Below are positions 39,742-47,578 of a stretch of DNA of 64,000 nucleotides, in pieces. The position numbers and the translations under genes are program-made. The stretch is from Streptomyces sp. NBC_00464. GTDB taxonomy: Bacteria > Actinomycetota > Actinomycetes > Streptomycetales > Streptomycetaceae. Location of the stretch: assembly GCF_036013915.1 (NCBI RefSeq), contig NZ_CP107899.1, positions 2,232,001 to 2,296,000 of the forward strand. Direction: 5' to 3'. The stretch's first letter is position 1; the number at the start of each line of letters is the position of its first letter. The notes beneath the pieces were generated by a model. The model worked only from the letters and a program-made list of their open reading frames with translations. It was not told the origin of the DNA and ran no database searches.

Positions 39742-40599
39742 TCACTGGTCTCGGCGGTGCACCGCGACCGTCGCGAACGCGCCCGCCAGCAAGGCCCAGG
39801 CGACATAGACCGTCCAGGCTCCGGAGACCGTCCACGGGTAGAGGACGGACGCATGAAGATCCGAGGCAGACAGTCGCTCCCACGCGCTGAAGGGCAGCGT
39901 GTGCTGGAGCACCGCCGTGAGATGGCGGCGGTCACTCAGAACCATCGGCAGCAGGAGCAGCACCACCACGCACCCGATGACGGCGCCTCCGGTGTGGCGT
40001 ATCACTGCGCCGATCGCCAGGCCCGCGAGCGCGGCCACCGGCGCGAGCAGCGCGGAAGCCACGACAAGGCGCAGGGCGCCGGGGTGGCCGAGGGACACCG
40101 AGGCATCCCGTCCGGAGAGGATCGCCTGCGTCGAGGCGAACGACGCCAGGGCGACGAGAGCGCCGAAGACGGTGGTGACGGCGGTGAGCACGAGGGCCTT
40201 GGCGGCCATCACCGAGCGGCGGGCCGGGACGGCGGTGAACGTGGTGCGGATCAGGCCGGTGCCGTACTCGCCGGTGATCGATACGGCACCGATGGCGGCG
40301 ACGGCCAGCACCAGCACCATCGCGGCGTTCCCGGTGAAGGCGTCCATGAGGGGCGAGCCGTTGGCGATGAAGGACTCGCGGCCGCGGTCGTCGTACTCGT
40401 ACCAGTACTTGTAGTGGTCGTAGGCCGTGCCGGCGTTGAAAGCGATGACGGCCAGCGCAGTGATCGCGTACATCCAGGAGGTGGAGCGCAGCGACCACGT
40501 CTTGAGCCATTCGGCGGCGAGCAGGTCGCGGAAGCGGGCGCGGGGGTCGTCGTCGGTCACGCGGGCAGCCGGCGTGGTCGTGGCCTGTGCCATGGTCAT
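39742..40599 (-). CDS. ABC-2 type transporter permease
   Basis: Membrane protein of 285 residues with six or so helices. After a cytosolic N-terminal tail, LAAEWLKTWSLRSTSWMYAI is the typical opening of ABC-2 permeases, followed by the YGTGLIRTTFTAVPARR loop. ATG 40599 overlaps the ATPase stop (ATGA), so it is translated with the ATPase. Substrate unknown; the module often exports lipids or antibiotics. It is close to the two-component genes at 41638. Confidence 0.88.
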   Translation of the reverse strand: MTMAQATTTPAARVTDDDPRARFRDLLAAEWLKTWSLRSTSWMYAITALAVIAFNAGTAYDHYKYWYEYDDRGRESFIANGSPLMDAFTGNAAMVLVLAVAAIGAVSITGEYGTGLIRTTFTAVPARRSVMAAKALVLTAVTTVFGALVALASFASTQAILSGRDASVSLGHPGALRLVVASALLAPVAALAGLAIGAVIRHTGGAVIGCVVVLLLLPMVLSDRRHLTAVLQHTLPFSAWERLSASDLHASVLYPWTVSGAWTVYVAWALLAGAFATVAVHRRDQ

Positions 40600-41504
40600 C
40601 GGGGGTCTCCTGCGAGGTATTCGACGCTGTCCGCGGTCAGTTCCATGAACGCCTCCTCCAACGAAGCGCCGAGCGTCGTGAGTTCACGGAGCAGCACGCG
40701 GTGGTGCAGGGCGAGCTCACCGATGCGGTCGGCGGTGAGCCCGGTGACCGTGAGCCGTTCGCCGTCCCGGACCACCTCGGCGCCCTCTGCGGTGAGCAGC
40801 GGGGTCAGCGCCGCAGGGTCGGGGGTGCCTACGGTCACGCTGAGGCGGGTGCTCCGGCCGGCGAACGCGGTCAGGCTCTCGGCCGCGATGAGTTCGCCGC
40901 GGCCGATGACGACGAGCCGGTCGGCGGTGTGCTCCATCTCCGTCATCAGATGGCTGGAGACGAACACGGTGCGCCCCTCGGCGGCGAGCCTGCGGAACAG
41001 GCCGCGCACCCACAGCACGCCTTCCGGATCGAGGCCGTTGAGGGGTTCGTCGAAGAGCAGCACCGGCGGGTCGCCGAGCAGCGCGGTGGCTATGCCGAGG
41101 CGCTGGCGCATCCCGAGGGAGAAGCCACCGATGCGCCGACGGGCCGCCGCCGCGAGGCCCACGTCCTGAAGCAGTTCGTCGACCCGGGAGCGCGGGATGC
41201 TGTTGCTGCGGGCCAGCATCGCGAGGTGGGCGCGGGCGGTGCGGCCGCCGTGCACGTCGCCCGCGTCCAGGAGGGCGCCGACGTGCCGCAGCCCGCGCGG
41301 ATGTTCGCGGAACGGCCGGCCCTGGAGGGTGGCCGTCCCGGCGGTCGGCTCGACCAGGCCCAGCAGCATGCGCAGCGTGGTGGTCTTGCCGGCCCCGTTG
41401 GGTCCGAGGAAGCCGGTGACCTCGCCCGGCCGTACGGTGAAGGTGAGGTCCTTGACGGCGGTGGCGCCGCCGTATCGCTTGGTCAGTCCGTTGACTTCGA
41501 TCAC
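40596..41504 (-). CDS. ABC transporter ATP-binding protein
   Basis: A 302-residue ATPase. Walker A GPNGAGKTTTLR (about residues 34-45), signature FSLGMRQRLGIA (about 128) and Walker B VLLFDEPLNGLDP are present; the C-terminal 70 residues are a regulatory tail as in drug-type (BcrA/DrrA) exporters. The GTG at 41504 is preferred because the upstream frame to 41591 lacks family features. It pairs with the 39742 permease. The operator-like palindrome GTTGTACAAC (41583-41592) lies upstream. Confidence 0.9.
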   Translation of the reverse strand: MIEVNGLTKRYGGATAVKDLTFTVRPGEVTGFLGPNGAGKTTTLRMLLGLVEPTAGTATLQGRPFREHPRGLRHVGALLDAGDVHGGRTARAHLAMLARSNSIPRSRVDELLQDVGLAAAARRRIGGFSLGMRQRLGIATALLGDPPVLLFDEPLNGLDPEGVLWVRGLFRRLAAEGRTVFVSSHLMTEMEHTADRLVVIGRGELIAAESLTAFAGRSTRLSVTVGTPDPAALTPLLTAEGAEVVRDGERLTVTGLTADRIGELALHHRVLLRELTTLGASLEEAFMELTADSVEYLAGDPR

Positions 41505-41582
41505 GCCGTCAACTGTCCTGCCCGTACACCCCGTTCGTCGTCGGACCACCGGTGACACCTGTCCGGCCGGGTGTCGACCCCA

Positions 41583-41592
41583 GTTGTACAAC
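41583..41592. promoter_or_regulatory. Palindrome between ABC and two-component genes
   Basis: GTTGTACAAC is a perfect 10-bp palindrome in the 133-base gap between the divergent ABC ATPase and sensor-kinase genes. It is a plausible site for the downstream response regulator. Confidence 0.4.
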
Positions 41593-41637
41593 CGTGGTCC
41601 GATGCCGGTCCGGGCGGGCGGTGGCTACGATCGGCGC

Positions 41638-42867
41638 ATGTCCCACTCCCCCGCTCTGTCTCGTCTCAAGCGCGTGCCGCCTGGTTGGTGGGTAGGCATG
41701 GGCTGGTACGCGGGCATGCTGCTCACCTTCCTCGTGCGGGTGCGGCTGCCCGGCGAGTACGAGCCGTCCGTCCGGCCCGGGGTGCTGTTCTACCGGTGGG
41801 ACGGTCTGCTGATGCAGCTGCTCGCCACGGCCCTGGCGGCGGCCGGCTGCGTACTGCTGCAAAGGCGTCCGCTGAAGGCCCTGGCACTGGTGCTGGGCGC
41901 CGCCACGCTCGCCACGTTCTCGCTGAGCGTGGGAGAGATACCGCTCGCCCAGTTCCTGGCCGCCGATGTGGCGCTGTACTTCATAGCCGCCACCCGGTCA
42001 CGCCGGACCGCTCTCGTCGCCCTTCTGATGGCGCTCGGCACCCTCACCTGCTTCCTGGCCGTCCGGCTGCTCGCCGGGTGGGACGTCGGCACGTCGGCGG
42101 AGCTGGTCGTCGCGCTGACCGCGGTCGTCGCCTGGCTGGTCGGCGGCTCGGCGTACGAGACCCGCCGGCACGGCGAGAGTCTCGCCGCGCGAGCCGCCGA
42201 ACAGGCCCTGGTCGAGGAGCGTCTTCGGATTGCCCGCGAGATGCACGACACGGTCGCGCACAGCCTCGGCATCATCGCCCTTCAGGCGGGTGCTGCGGCC
42301 CGGGTCGTGCACACCCAGCCGGACGCCGCGCGCGAGGCGATGAGTGCGGTGGAGACCGCGGGCCGGGAGACGCTGTCGGGGCTGCGCCGGATGCTGGTCG
42401 CGCTGCGTCAGGCGGATCCGGCCCACGAGTTCGAGGAGCGGGAGGCGACGGCGCCGCGTCCGGCGGAGGGCCTTGCGGACGTGGAGCGGCTGGCGCGGGC
42501 CACGACCGCCGCCGGGGTCCGGGTCGACGTGGACCTGCGGGGCGAGCCCCGGTCGCTGCCGCCGGACATCGACCTGTCGGCCTTCCGCATCATCCAGGAG
42601 TCGGTGACCAATGTGGTCCGTCATGCCGCGACCGGTTCCTGCCGGGTGTCGATCGTGTACGGCGCCGAGGCGCTCGCCATCGAGGTCGCCGACCGCGGCC
42701 GGGGCGCGGGCCTCGCCTCCCGGCCGGGGTTCGGTCTGGTCGGCATGCGGGAGCGGGTCGCCCTGCTGCACGGCGAGTTCACCGCCGCCCCGCACCCGGA
42801 GGGTGGCTTCCGGGTGACGGCCCGACTGCCGGTGCCTGTCGCCATGTCGATGGGGGGCGATGCATGA
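41638..42867 (+). CDS. Two-component sensor histidine kinase (HisKA_3 type)
   Basis: A 409-residue membrane kinase. Four to five hydrophobic segments in residues 15-155 are followed by the dimerisation/phosphoacceptor helix IAREMHDTVAHSLGI (His near 205) and an HATPase with NVVRHAATGSC and FGLVGMRERV. TACGAT (41626-41631) lies six bases before ATG 41638, so the transcript is probably leaderless. It overlaps the response regulator (ATGA). The divergent ABC-2 operon is a likely target. Confidence 0.92.
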   Translation: MSHSPALSRLKRVPPGWWVGMGWYAGMLLTFLVRVRLPGEYEPSVRPGVLFYRWDGLLMQLLATALAAAGCVLLQRRPLKALALVLGAATLATFSLSVGEIPLAQFLAADVALYFIAATRSRRTALVALLMALGTLTCFLAVRLLAGWDVGTSAELVVALTAVVAWLVGGSAYETRRHGESLAARAAEQALVEERLRIAREMHDTVAHSLGIIALQAGAAARVVHTQPDAAREAMSAVETAGRETLSGLRRMLVALRQADPAHEFEEREATAPRPAEGLADVERLARATTAAGVRVDVDLRGEPRSLPPDIDLSAFRIIQESVTNVVRHAATGSCRVSIVYGAEALAIEVADRGRGAGLASRPGFGLVGMRERVALLHGEFTAAPHPEGGFRVTARLPVPVAMSMGGDA

Positions 42868-43547
42868 CCGACGAGACCCTCCGGAGCCCGGAGCCGATCC
42901 GCGTCGTGCTCGCCGACGACCAGCCGCTGGTGCGCACGGCGCTGCGCATGGTCATGGCCGAGAGCACCGACCTCGACGTCGTCGGAGAGGCAGGCACGGG
43001 GGAGGAGGCGGTACGGCTGACCGCCGAACTGGCCCCCGATGTCGTCGTGATGGACATCCGGATGCCGGGCCTCAACGGCATCGAGGCCACCGAGCGGATC
43101 GCCGCGAGCCCTGTCACCGCCCATGTGGTGGTCCTGACGACGTTCGACGACGACGAGTACGTGTACGGCGCCCTGCGCGTCGGCGCGGCCGGCTTCCTGG
43201 TCAAGGACATGGCGCTGGACGAGATTCTGGCGGCGGTCCGGGTGGTGGCGGCCGGGGACGCGTTGATCGCGCCGGGCGTCACCCGGCGGCTGATCAAGGA
43301 CTTCGTGGGCCGCCCCGCCTCGTCGCCCCCGCAGCGCCCGCTCACCGCGATCACCGACCGGGAACGAGAGGTGCTCGTTCTGGTCGGCAGCGGGCTGTCC
43401 AACGCGGAGATCGCGGAGCGGCTGTTCATCAGTGTCGCCACGGCCAAGACGTATCTGACCCGGCTGCTCGCCAAGCTCGATGCCCGGGATCGGGTGCAGC
43501 TCGTCATCATCGCGTACGAGGCGGGTCTGGTGTCTGCCTCCCGGTGA
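42864..43547 (+). CDS. NarL/FixJ family response regulator
   Basis: A 227-residue regulator. The receiver holds the acidic pocket (VLADDQP), the phosphoacceptor in VVVMDIRMPGLNG (Asp near 63) and the Lys in FLVKDMALDE. The C-terminal LuxR-type helix-turn-helix is LTDREREVLVLVGSGLSNAEIA (split) and FISVATAKTYLTRLLAK. ATG overlaps the kinase stop. A set of degenerate 30-bp repeats begins at its 3' end. Confidence 0.93.
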   Translation: MTDETLRSPEPIRVVLADDQPLVRTALRMVMAESTDLDVVGEAGTGEEAVRLTAELAPDVVVMDIRMPGLNGIEATERIAASPVTAHVVVLTTFDDDEYVYGALRVGAAGFLVKDMALDEILAAVRVVAAGDALIAPGVTRRLIKDFVGRPASSPPQRPLTAITDREREVLVLVGSGLSNAEIAERLFISVATAKTYLTRLLAKLDARDRVQLVIIAYEAGLVSASR

Positions 43548-43766
43548 GCGGCAGGGCCGGGGTTGACCGTCCGGTGAAAGGCAGGGGGCGGAGCGGCCCC
43601 CCGGTGAAAGACAGGGGCGGGAGCCGACCCGGCGAAAGGCCAGGCCGAGGTCGACCACCCGCCGAAAGGCAAGGGCGGAGCCGACCATCCGGCGAAAGGC
43701 CTGGCCGGGGTTGACCACCCGGTGAGCAGGCCGGGCCCGGGGTCGACCACCCGGTGGGCAGGGTGC
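43534..43766. repeat. Degenerate 27-32 bp tandem repeat
   Basis: About eight imperfect copies of a motif like CGACCACCCGGTGAAAGGCAGG... with the core CCGGTGAAAGGC (for example at 43571, 43600 and 43696 as CCGGCGAAAGGC). The first copy overlaps the last codons of the response regulator; the rest fill the 237-base gap to the next gene. No ORF is supported in it. Confidence 0.7.
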
Positions 43767-43784
43767 TAGAGAGTGAGCAAGGTG

Positions 43785-44396
43785 CTACAGCCAGCCCTTC
43801 TCCCGCGCCATCCTGACCGCCTCGGCCCGGTTGCGCGCCGCCATCTTCTGGATCGCCATGGAGAGGTAGTTGCGGACCGTGCCCTGGGACAGGTGCAGTG
43901 CTGCGGCGATCTCCGCATTGGTCGAACCGTCCGCGGCGGTGCGCAGTACATCGCGCTCCCGTTCGGTCAGCGGGCTGGCACCGTCGGCGAGGGCGGCGGC
44001 TGCGAGAGTGGGGTCGATAACGCGTTCCCCGGCAAGCACCTTGCGTACGGCTTCGGCGAGTTGGGACGCCGGTGCGTCTTTCACCAGAAAGGCGTCGGCG
44101 CCCGACTCCATCGCGCGGCGCAGGTATCCGGGGCGGCCGAAGGTGGTGACGACGACGACCTTGACGTCCGGGAGTTCGCGGGACAGTTCCGCCGTTGCCT
44201 CGATGCCCGTCATGCCTGGCATCTCGATGTCGAGGAGGGCCACGTCGATGCGGTGTTCCCTGGCCGCGGCCAGCACCTCGTCGCCGCGGGCGACCTGGGC
44301 GACCACCTCGATGTCGGGTTCCAGGCCGAGGAGCGCCGCAAGGGCCTCACGCACCATGGACTGGTCCTCGGCGAGGAGGAGTCTGATCATGCTCAT
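43785..44396 (-). CDS. NarL/FixJ family response regulator (DesR-like)
   Basis: A 203-residue regulator. Receiver: LLLAEDQSMV, LLDIEMPGMTG (Asp near 54) and FLVKDAPAS; C-terminal helix-turn-helix LTERERDVLRTAADGST and LSQGTVRNYLSMAIQ. The start ATG 44396 overlaps the kinase stop. The pair is the last two genes of the operon ATPase, permease, kinase, regulator (47252 down to 43785), all overlapping by four bases, so they form one unit on the minus strand. Confidence 0.93.
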   Translation of the reverse strand: MSMIRLLLAEDQSMVREALAALLGLEPDIEVVAQVARGDEVLAAAREHRIDVALLDIEMPGMTGIEATAELSRELPDVKVVVVTTFGRPGYLRRAMESGADAFLVKDAPASQLAEAVRKVLAGERVIDPTLAAAALADGASPLTERERDVLRTAADGSTNAEIAAALHLSQGTVRNYLSMAIQKMAARNRAEAVRMAREKGWL

Positions 44397-45583
44397 TCCC
44401 GGGATCCTAGGCCGGATTCGAGCGGAACACTGAGGAGCGTGGTGAAGCCTTTGCCCGAGCGGGAGTTGGTGGACCGCGTGACGAGCGTCCCGCCGACCGA
44501 GGCGAGCCGCTCGGCCATGCCGGTGAGGCCGTTGCCCCGCTTCGTGCCGACGGCGCCCCGGCCGTCGTCGGCGACGGTGAGTTCGAGGACGCGCCCGTCG
44601 AGGGTCTGGTGCGGGGCGAGGGTGACCGTGCAGCGGCCCGCACCGCTGTGGCGTACGACGTTGGTGACGGCTTCGCGCAGCGCCCAGGCGAGCACCTCCT
44701 CCGCCTTCTCCGGGAGGTCGTCGGGGAGGTCCTCGGGGGCGTGGGCCGGGATCTCGGCGGTGATTCCGGCGGCGGCGAGGGCGGTCCTGGCCCCGGCCAG
44801 TTCGCCGGGGAGGGTCGGCCTGCGGTAGCCGGTGACGGCGCTGCGTACGTCCACGAGGGCCTGGCGGCTGACCTGTTCGATGTCGGCGACCTGCGCGGCC
44901 GCCTGTTCCGGATTCCCGGGGAGCATCCGCCCGGCCAGTTCGCTCTTGAGGGTGATCAGGGAGAGGGAGTGGCCGAGCAGATCGTGCAGGTCGCGGGCGA
45001 GCCGCAGCCGTTCCTCGTTGGCGGCGAGCTGGGCGACGGTGGCGCGGGCCTCGCGGAGCTGGATCGTGGTGCGGATCATCTGCCGGATGCCCGACATCGC
45101 GAAGCCGCCGAGCAGCGCGGGGAAGACCAGGGCCGTGATGATCTCGCGGGGGTGCTCCTGCGTCAGGCCGATGCCCACCAGGACCGCGGTGACGGCGGGA
45201 ATCAGCCAGCGGGCGGTCCGCAGCGGCAGGGTGGCGCCGACGGAGACGGCCACATACACGAACAGGACCAGCCAGGGGGCGCCCAGCGTCAGGGACAGCA
45301 GGACGGCGAGGGCCCCGAGGAAGGCGAGGGTGGCGCGGACCCGGAAGGGGTCGAGCGCCTTCGAGGTGTGGCGGAAGACCAGGACCAGGTAGACGCCGAC
45401 GAAGACCAGCAGCCCCAGGGTGCCGAGTGCCGTCACCCACGGGGTGTGGTTGCCGTCGATGAGGTCCTTGACCGGCGCGCTCATGAAGGCGAGCCAGATG
45501 CCGATCCACAGGAGCTTGGTTCCGGTCTGCCTCGCGTTCGTGGGCGGGCGCCCGAGGCCCACGGACATCTCGTCCTCGTTCAC
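44393..45583 (-). CDS. Two-component sensor histidine kinase (DesK-like)
   Basis: A 396-residue kinase with five hydrophobic segments in residues 20-165, then the H-box LARDLHDLLGHSLSL (His near 205), followed by HATPase elements VTNVVRHSGAG, ADDGRGAVGTKRGNGLTGM. GTG 45583 overlaps the stop of the ABC permease (GTGA), in line with translational coupling. Membrane-fluidity or antibiotic stress sensing is typical for the family; here the ligand is unknown, though the partner ABC transporter could be the sensor input. Confidence 0.92.
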   Translation of the reverse strand: MNEDEMSVGLGRPPTNARQTGTKLLWIGIWLAFMSAPVKDLIDGNHTPWVTALGTLGLLVFVGVYLVLVFRHTSKALDPFRVRATLAFLGALAVLLSLTLGAPWLVLFVYVAVSVGATLPLRTARWLIPAVTAVLVGIGLTQEHPREIITALVFPALLGGFAMSGIRQMIRTTIQLREARATVAQLAANEERLRLARDLHDLLGHSLSLITLKSELAGRMLPGNPEQAAAQVADIEQVSRQALVDVRSAVTGYRRPTLPGELAGARTALAAAGITAEIPAHAPEDLPDDLPEKAEEVLAWALREAVTNVVRHSGAGRCTVTLAPHQTLDGRVLELTVADDGRGAVGTKRGNGLTGMAERLASVGGTLVTRSTNSRSGKGFTTLLSVPLESGLGSRE

Positions 45584-46320
45584 GCCTTCAACGTGTCCTT
45601 CCGGTAGAGCCAGGCGGCGCCGCCCGCGAAGAGCAGGAAGTAGGCGCAGAGGATGGCGACGTCCTTGGCATGCGGTGCGCCGCCCATCTCGACGGCCTGG
45701 CCGAGAGCAGCGTACGCGTGGGTGGGCAGCCATTCGGAGATGCTCTGGATCCACTGCGGGAAGGTAGCGCTCGGCATCCACAGGCCGCCGAGGATCGAGA
45801 GCCCGAAGTAGATGATCATGGTGATCGGCCGGACCGCGTCACCGCTGGCGAGGTAGCCGATGGCGACCCCGAGCGCGGCGAAGACCAGCGAGCCGGCCCA
45901 GATGACACCGGTGAGGGCGAACCACTGCCACAGGTCGACACGCACGTGCTTGACGGAGGCGGCGACGAGGAAGACGACGACGATGCAGGGCAGGGTGACC
46001 ACGGCGGCGCTGGCGATCTTCGCCAGGATGTAGCCCCGGCTCGGCAGTGCGGTCAGTCTCAGCTGACGGACCCAGCCCTTCTCGCGCTCCTTCGCGATGC
46101 GCTCGCTGTTGCCCATCAGGACGGCGGTCAGCGCGCCGAAGGAGGCCATGGAGACCATGAAGAACGCCTGCAGGGTGAGGTCGGTGCCCGGCACCTTGTC
46201 GGTGGTGTTCTGGGTTCCGGAGATCAGCAGGTAGATCACCGACGGATAGATGATCGAGAAGAACATGAACTTCTTGTTCCGCAGGGTGCGGGTCACTTCG
46301 AGCTTGATGAGGGTGTTCAT
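45580..46320 (-). CDS. ABC-2 type transporter permease
   Basis: Six-helix permease of 246 residues: IKLEVTRTLRNKKFMFFS at the start, then hydrophobic blocks (LPCIVVVFLVAASV, ALGVAIGYLAS, MIIYFGLSILGGLWMPSA). This is the DrrB/NodJ-like ABC-2 type, and the segment GGLWMPSATFP is a family hallmark. It sits between its ATPase (overlap ATGA at 46317) and the sensor kinase. The whole operon probably makes a drug or lipid exporter controlled by its own two-component system. Confidence 0.9.
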   Translation of the reverse strand: MNTLIKLEVTRTLRNKKFMFFSIIYPSVIYLLISGTQNTTDKVPGTDLTLQAFFMVSMASFGALTAVLMGNSERIAKEREKGWVRQLRLTALPSRGYILAKIASAAVVTLPCIVVVFLVAASVKHVRVDLWQWFALTGVIWAGSLVFAALGVAIGYLASGDAVRPITMIIYFGLSILGGLWMPSATFPQWIQSISEWLPTHAYAALGQAVEMGGAPHAKDVAILCAYFLLFAGGAAWLYRKDTLKA

Positions 46321-47252
46321 CGGGTCTTGGCCTCCTCGGCCTCGGTGATGGCGACGAAGGCCTGCTCCAGTCCGAGTCCCGCGACTTCGAGCTCGCGCGG
46401 GTAGAGGCCGAGGCCGTAGACGGCGTGCACGGTCGCGTCGGCGTTGTGCGACTGGATCCGGACGCGGCGGCCGGTGATGTCGAGCGTGGAGAGGAACGGC
46501 AGGGCGCGCAGGGCTTCCTCGTCGATCGCGCCCTCCAGCTCGAAGGAGATCCTGCGGGCCCCGGCCTTCGCCTTGATCTCGGCGGCGGTGCCGTCGGCGA
46601 GGATCCGGCCCTTGTGCAGTACGAGGACGCGGTCGGCGATGGCGTCGGCCTCTTCGAGGTAGTGCGTGGCGAACAGGACGGTACGGCCTTGGTCGGCCTG
46701 CTCGCGCATCGTCGCCCAGAAGGCCTGGCGGGCGGTGACGTCCATCCCGGTGGTCGGTTCGTCGAGCACGATGAGGTCGTTGGCCCCGGCGGTGGCGAGC
46801 GCGAACCGTACGCGCTGTTCCTGGCCGCCGGAGAGCTTGTTGACCATGCGGTCGGCGATCGGTGCGATGCCGGCCCGGCCCAGTACCTCGTTGACCGGGT
46901 ACGGCCTGGGGTGCAGATCGCAGACGAGCCCCACCAGTTCACCGACGGTGACGTCCTCCATCAGGCCGCCGGACTGCAGCATCGCGCCGACGCGTCCGGC
47001 GGCGATGGCCGCCTGCGGGGCCGTACCGAAGAGGCGGACCCTCCCGGAGTCGGCGGTGCGCAGGCCGAGAAGGAGGTCGAGGGTGGAGGACTTGCCGGCG
47101 CCGTTGGGGCCGAGGAGCGCCACGGTCTCACCGGGGTGCAGGTCGAGGGTGAGCCCGTCGACGGCGCGTACGTCTCCGTAGGCCTTGCTGACCTGGTCGA
47201 AGCTGACCACGGCGGTCTTCGCCGCGGTGACTTCGGAGGCTGTCGTTGTCAT
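46317..47252 (-). CDS. ABC transporter ATP-binding protein (DrrA-like)
   Basis: A 311-residue ATPase: Walker A GPNGAGKSST (about 48-57), signature LSGGQEQRVRFALA (about 141) and Walker B DLIVLDEPTTGMDV, then an H-loop FATHYLEEAD. The C-terminal extension of 80 residues (RISFELEGAID) is typical of drug-exporter ATPases. ATG 47252. A dyad ATGACA-GA-TGTCAT (47312-47325) lies upstream of this operon's first gene and may be the binding site of the operon's response regulator. Confidence 0.92.
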   Translation of the reverse strand: MTTTASEVTAAKTAVVSFDQVSKAYGDVRAVDGLTLDLHPGETVALLGPNGAGKSSTLDLLLGLRTADSGRVRLFGTAPQAAIAAGRVGAMLQSGGLMEDVTVGELVGLVCDLHPRPYPVNEVLGRAGIAPIADRMVNKLSGGQEQRVRFALATAGANDLIVLDEPTTGMDVTARQAFWATMREQADQGRTVLFATHYLEEADAIADRVLVLHKGRILADGTAAEIKAKAGARRISFELEGAIDEEALRALPFLSTLDITGRRVRIQSHNADATVHAVYGLGLYPRELEVAGLGLEQAFVAITEAEEAKTR

Positions 47253-47430
47253 GCGTCCAGCCTGACTCAGCAGGGGGTACGCCCGGCAGGGTCACGGGTC
47301 GTGGATACGGGATGACAGATGTCATGCCGTACGTGTGACGGCGACGCGAGGCGGATACGGCACCGCCCTCCGGCCGGGGGTCGGGTCGGATACGGCACCG
47401 CCCCTGGCCAGAGATCCGCTCGGATACGGC

Positions 47431-47464
47431 ACCGCCCCCGGCCGGAGATCCGGCCGAGGGCGGT
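47431..47464. terminator. Terminator of the 722-aa protein gene
   Basis: ACCGCCC-c-CGGCCGG (47431-47445) pairs with CCGGCCG-a-GGGCGGT (47450-47464), 14 bp with one mismatch and an AGAT loop. It is about 115 bases past the stop of the minus-strand gene 47579-49747. Confidence 0.7.
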
Positions 47465-47471
47465 GGCGTGC

Positions 47472-47561
47472 GTGCCGTGCGTGGCGTACGTGCCGTGCGT
47501 GGCGTACGTGCCGTGCGTGGCGTGCGTGCCGTGCGTGGCGTGCGTGCCGTGCGTGGCGTGC
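47472..47561. repeat. Five 18-bp tandem repeats (minisatellite)
   Basis: GTGCCGTGCGTGGCGTAC at 47472 and 47490 (identical) and GTGCCGTGCGTGGCGTGC at 47508, 47526 and 47544 (identical), with partial units on both sides. It is a likely variable-number locus directly after the stop of the 722-residue gene. Confidence 0.9.
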
Positions 47562-47578
47562 GTGCGGTGCGGGCCGGG

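Larger units (their letters stand above)
47253..47578. other. Intergenic region with repeats, dyad and terminator
   Basis: The 326-base gap holds, from left to right, the dyad ATGACA-GA-TGTCAT (47312-47325), three copies of CGGATACGGCACCGCCC (47352, 47387, 47421), the strong hairpin 47431-47464 and an 18-bp tandem repeat (47472-47561). No gene is supported; an ORF reading CRAWRACRAWRT is only repeat translation. Confidence 0.7.

Noticed and set aside
47472..47561. Possible CRISPR array
   Set aside because: The units are contiguous 18-bp copies without spacers; no cas genes are nearby.
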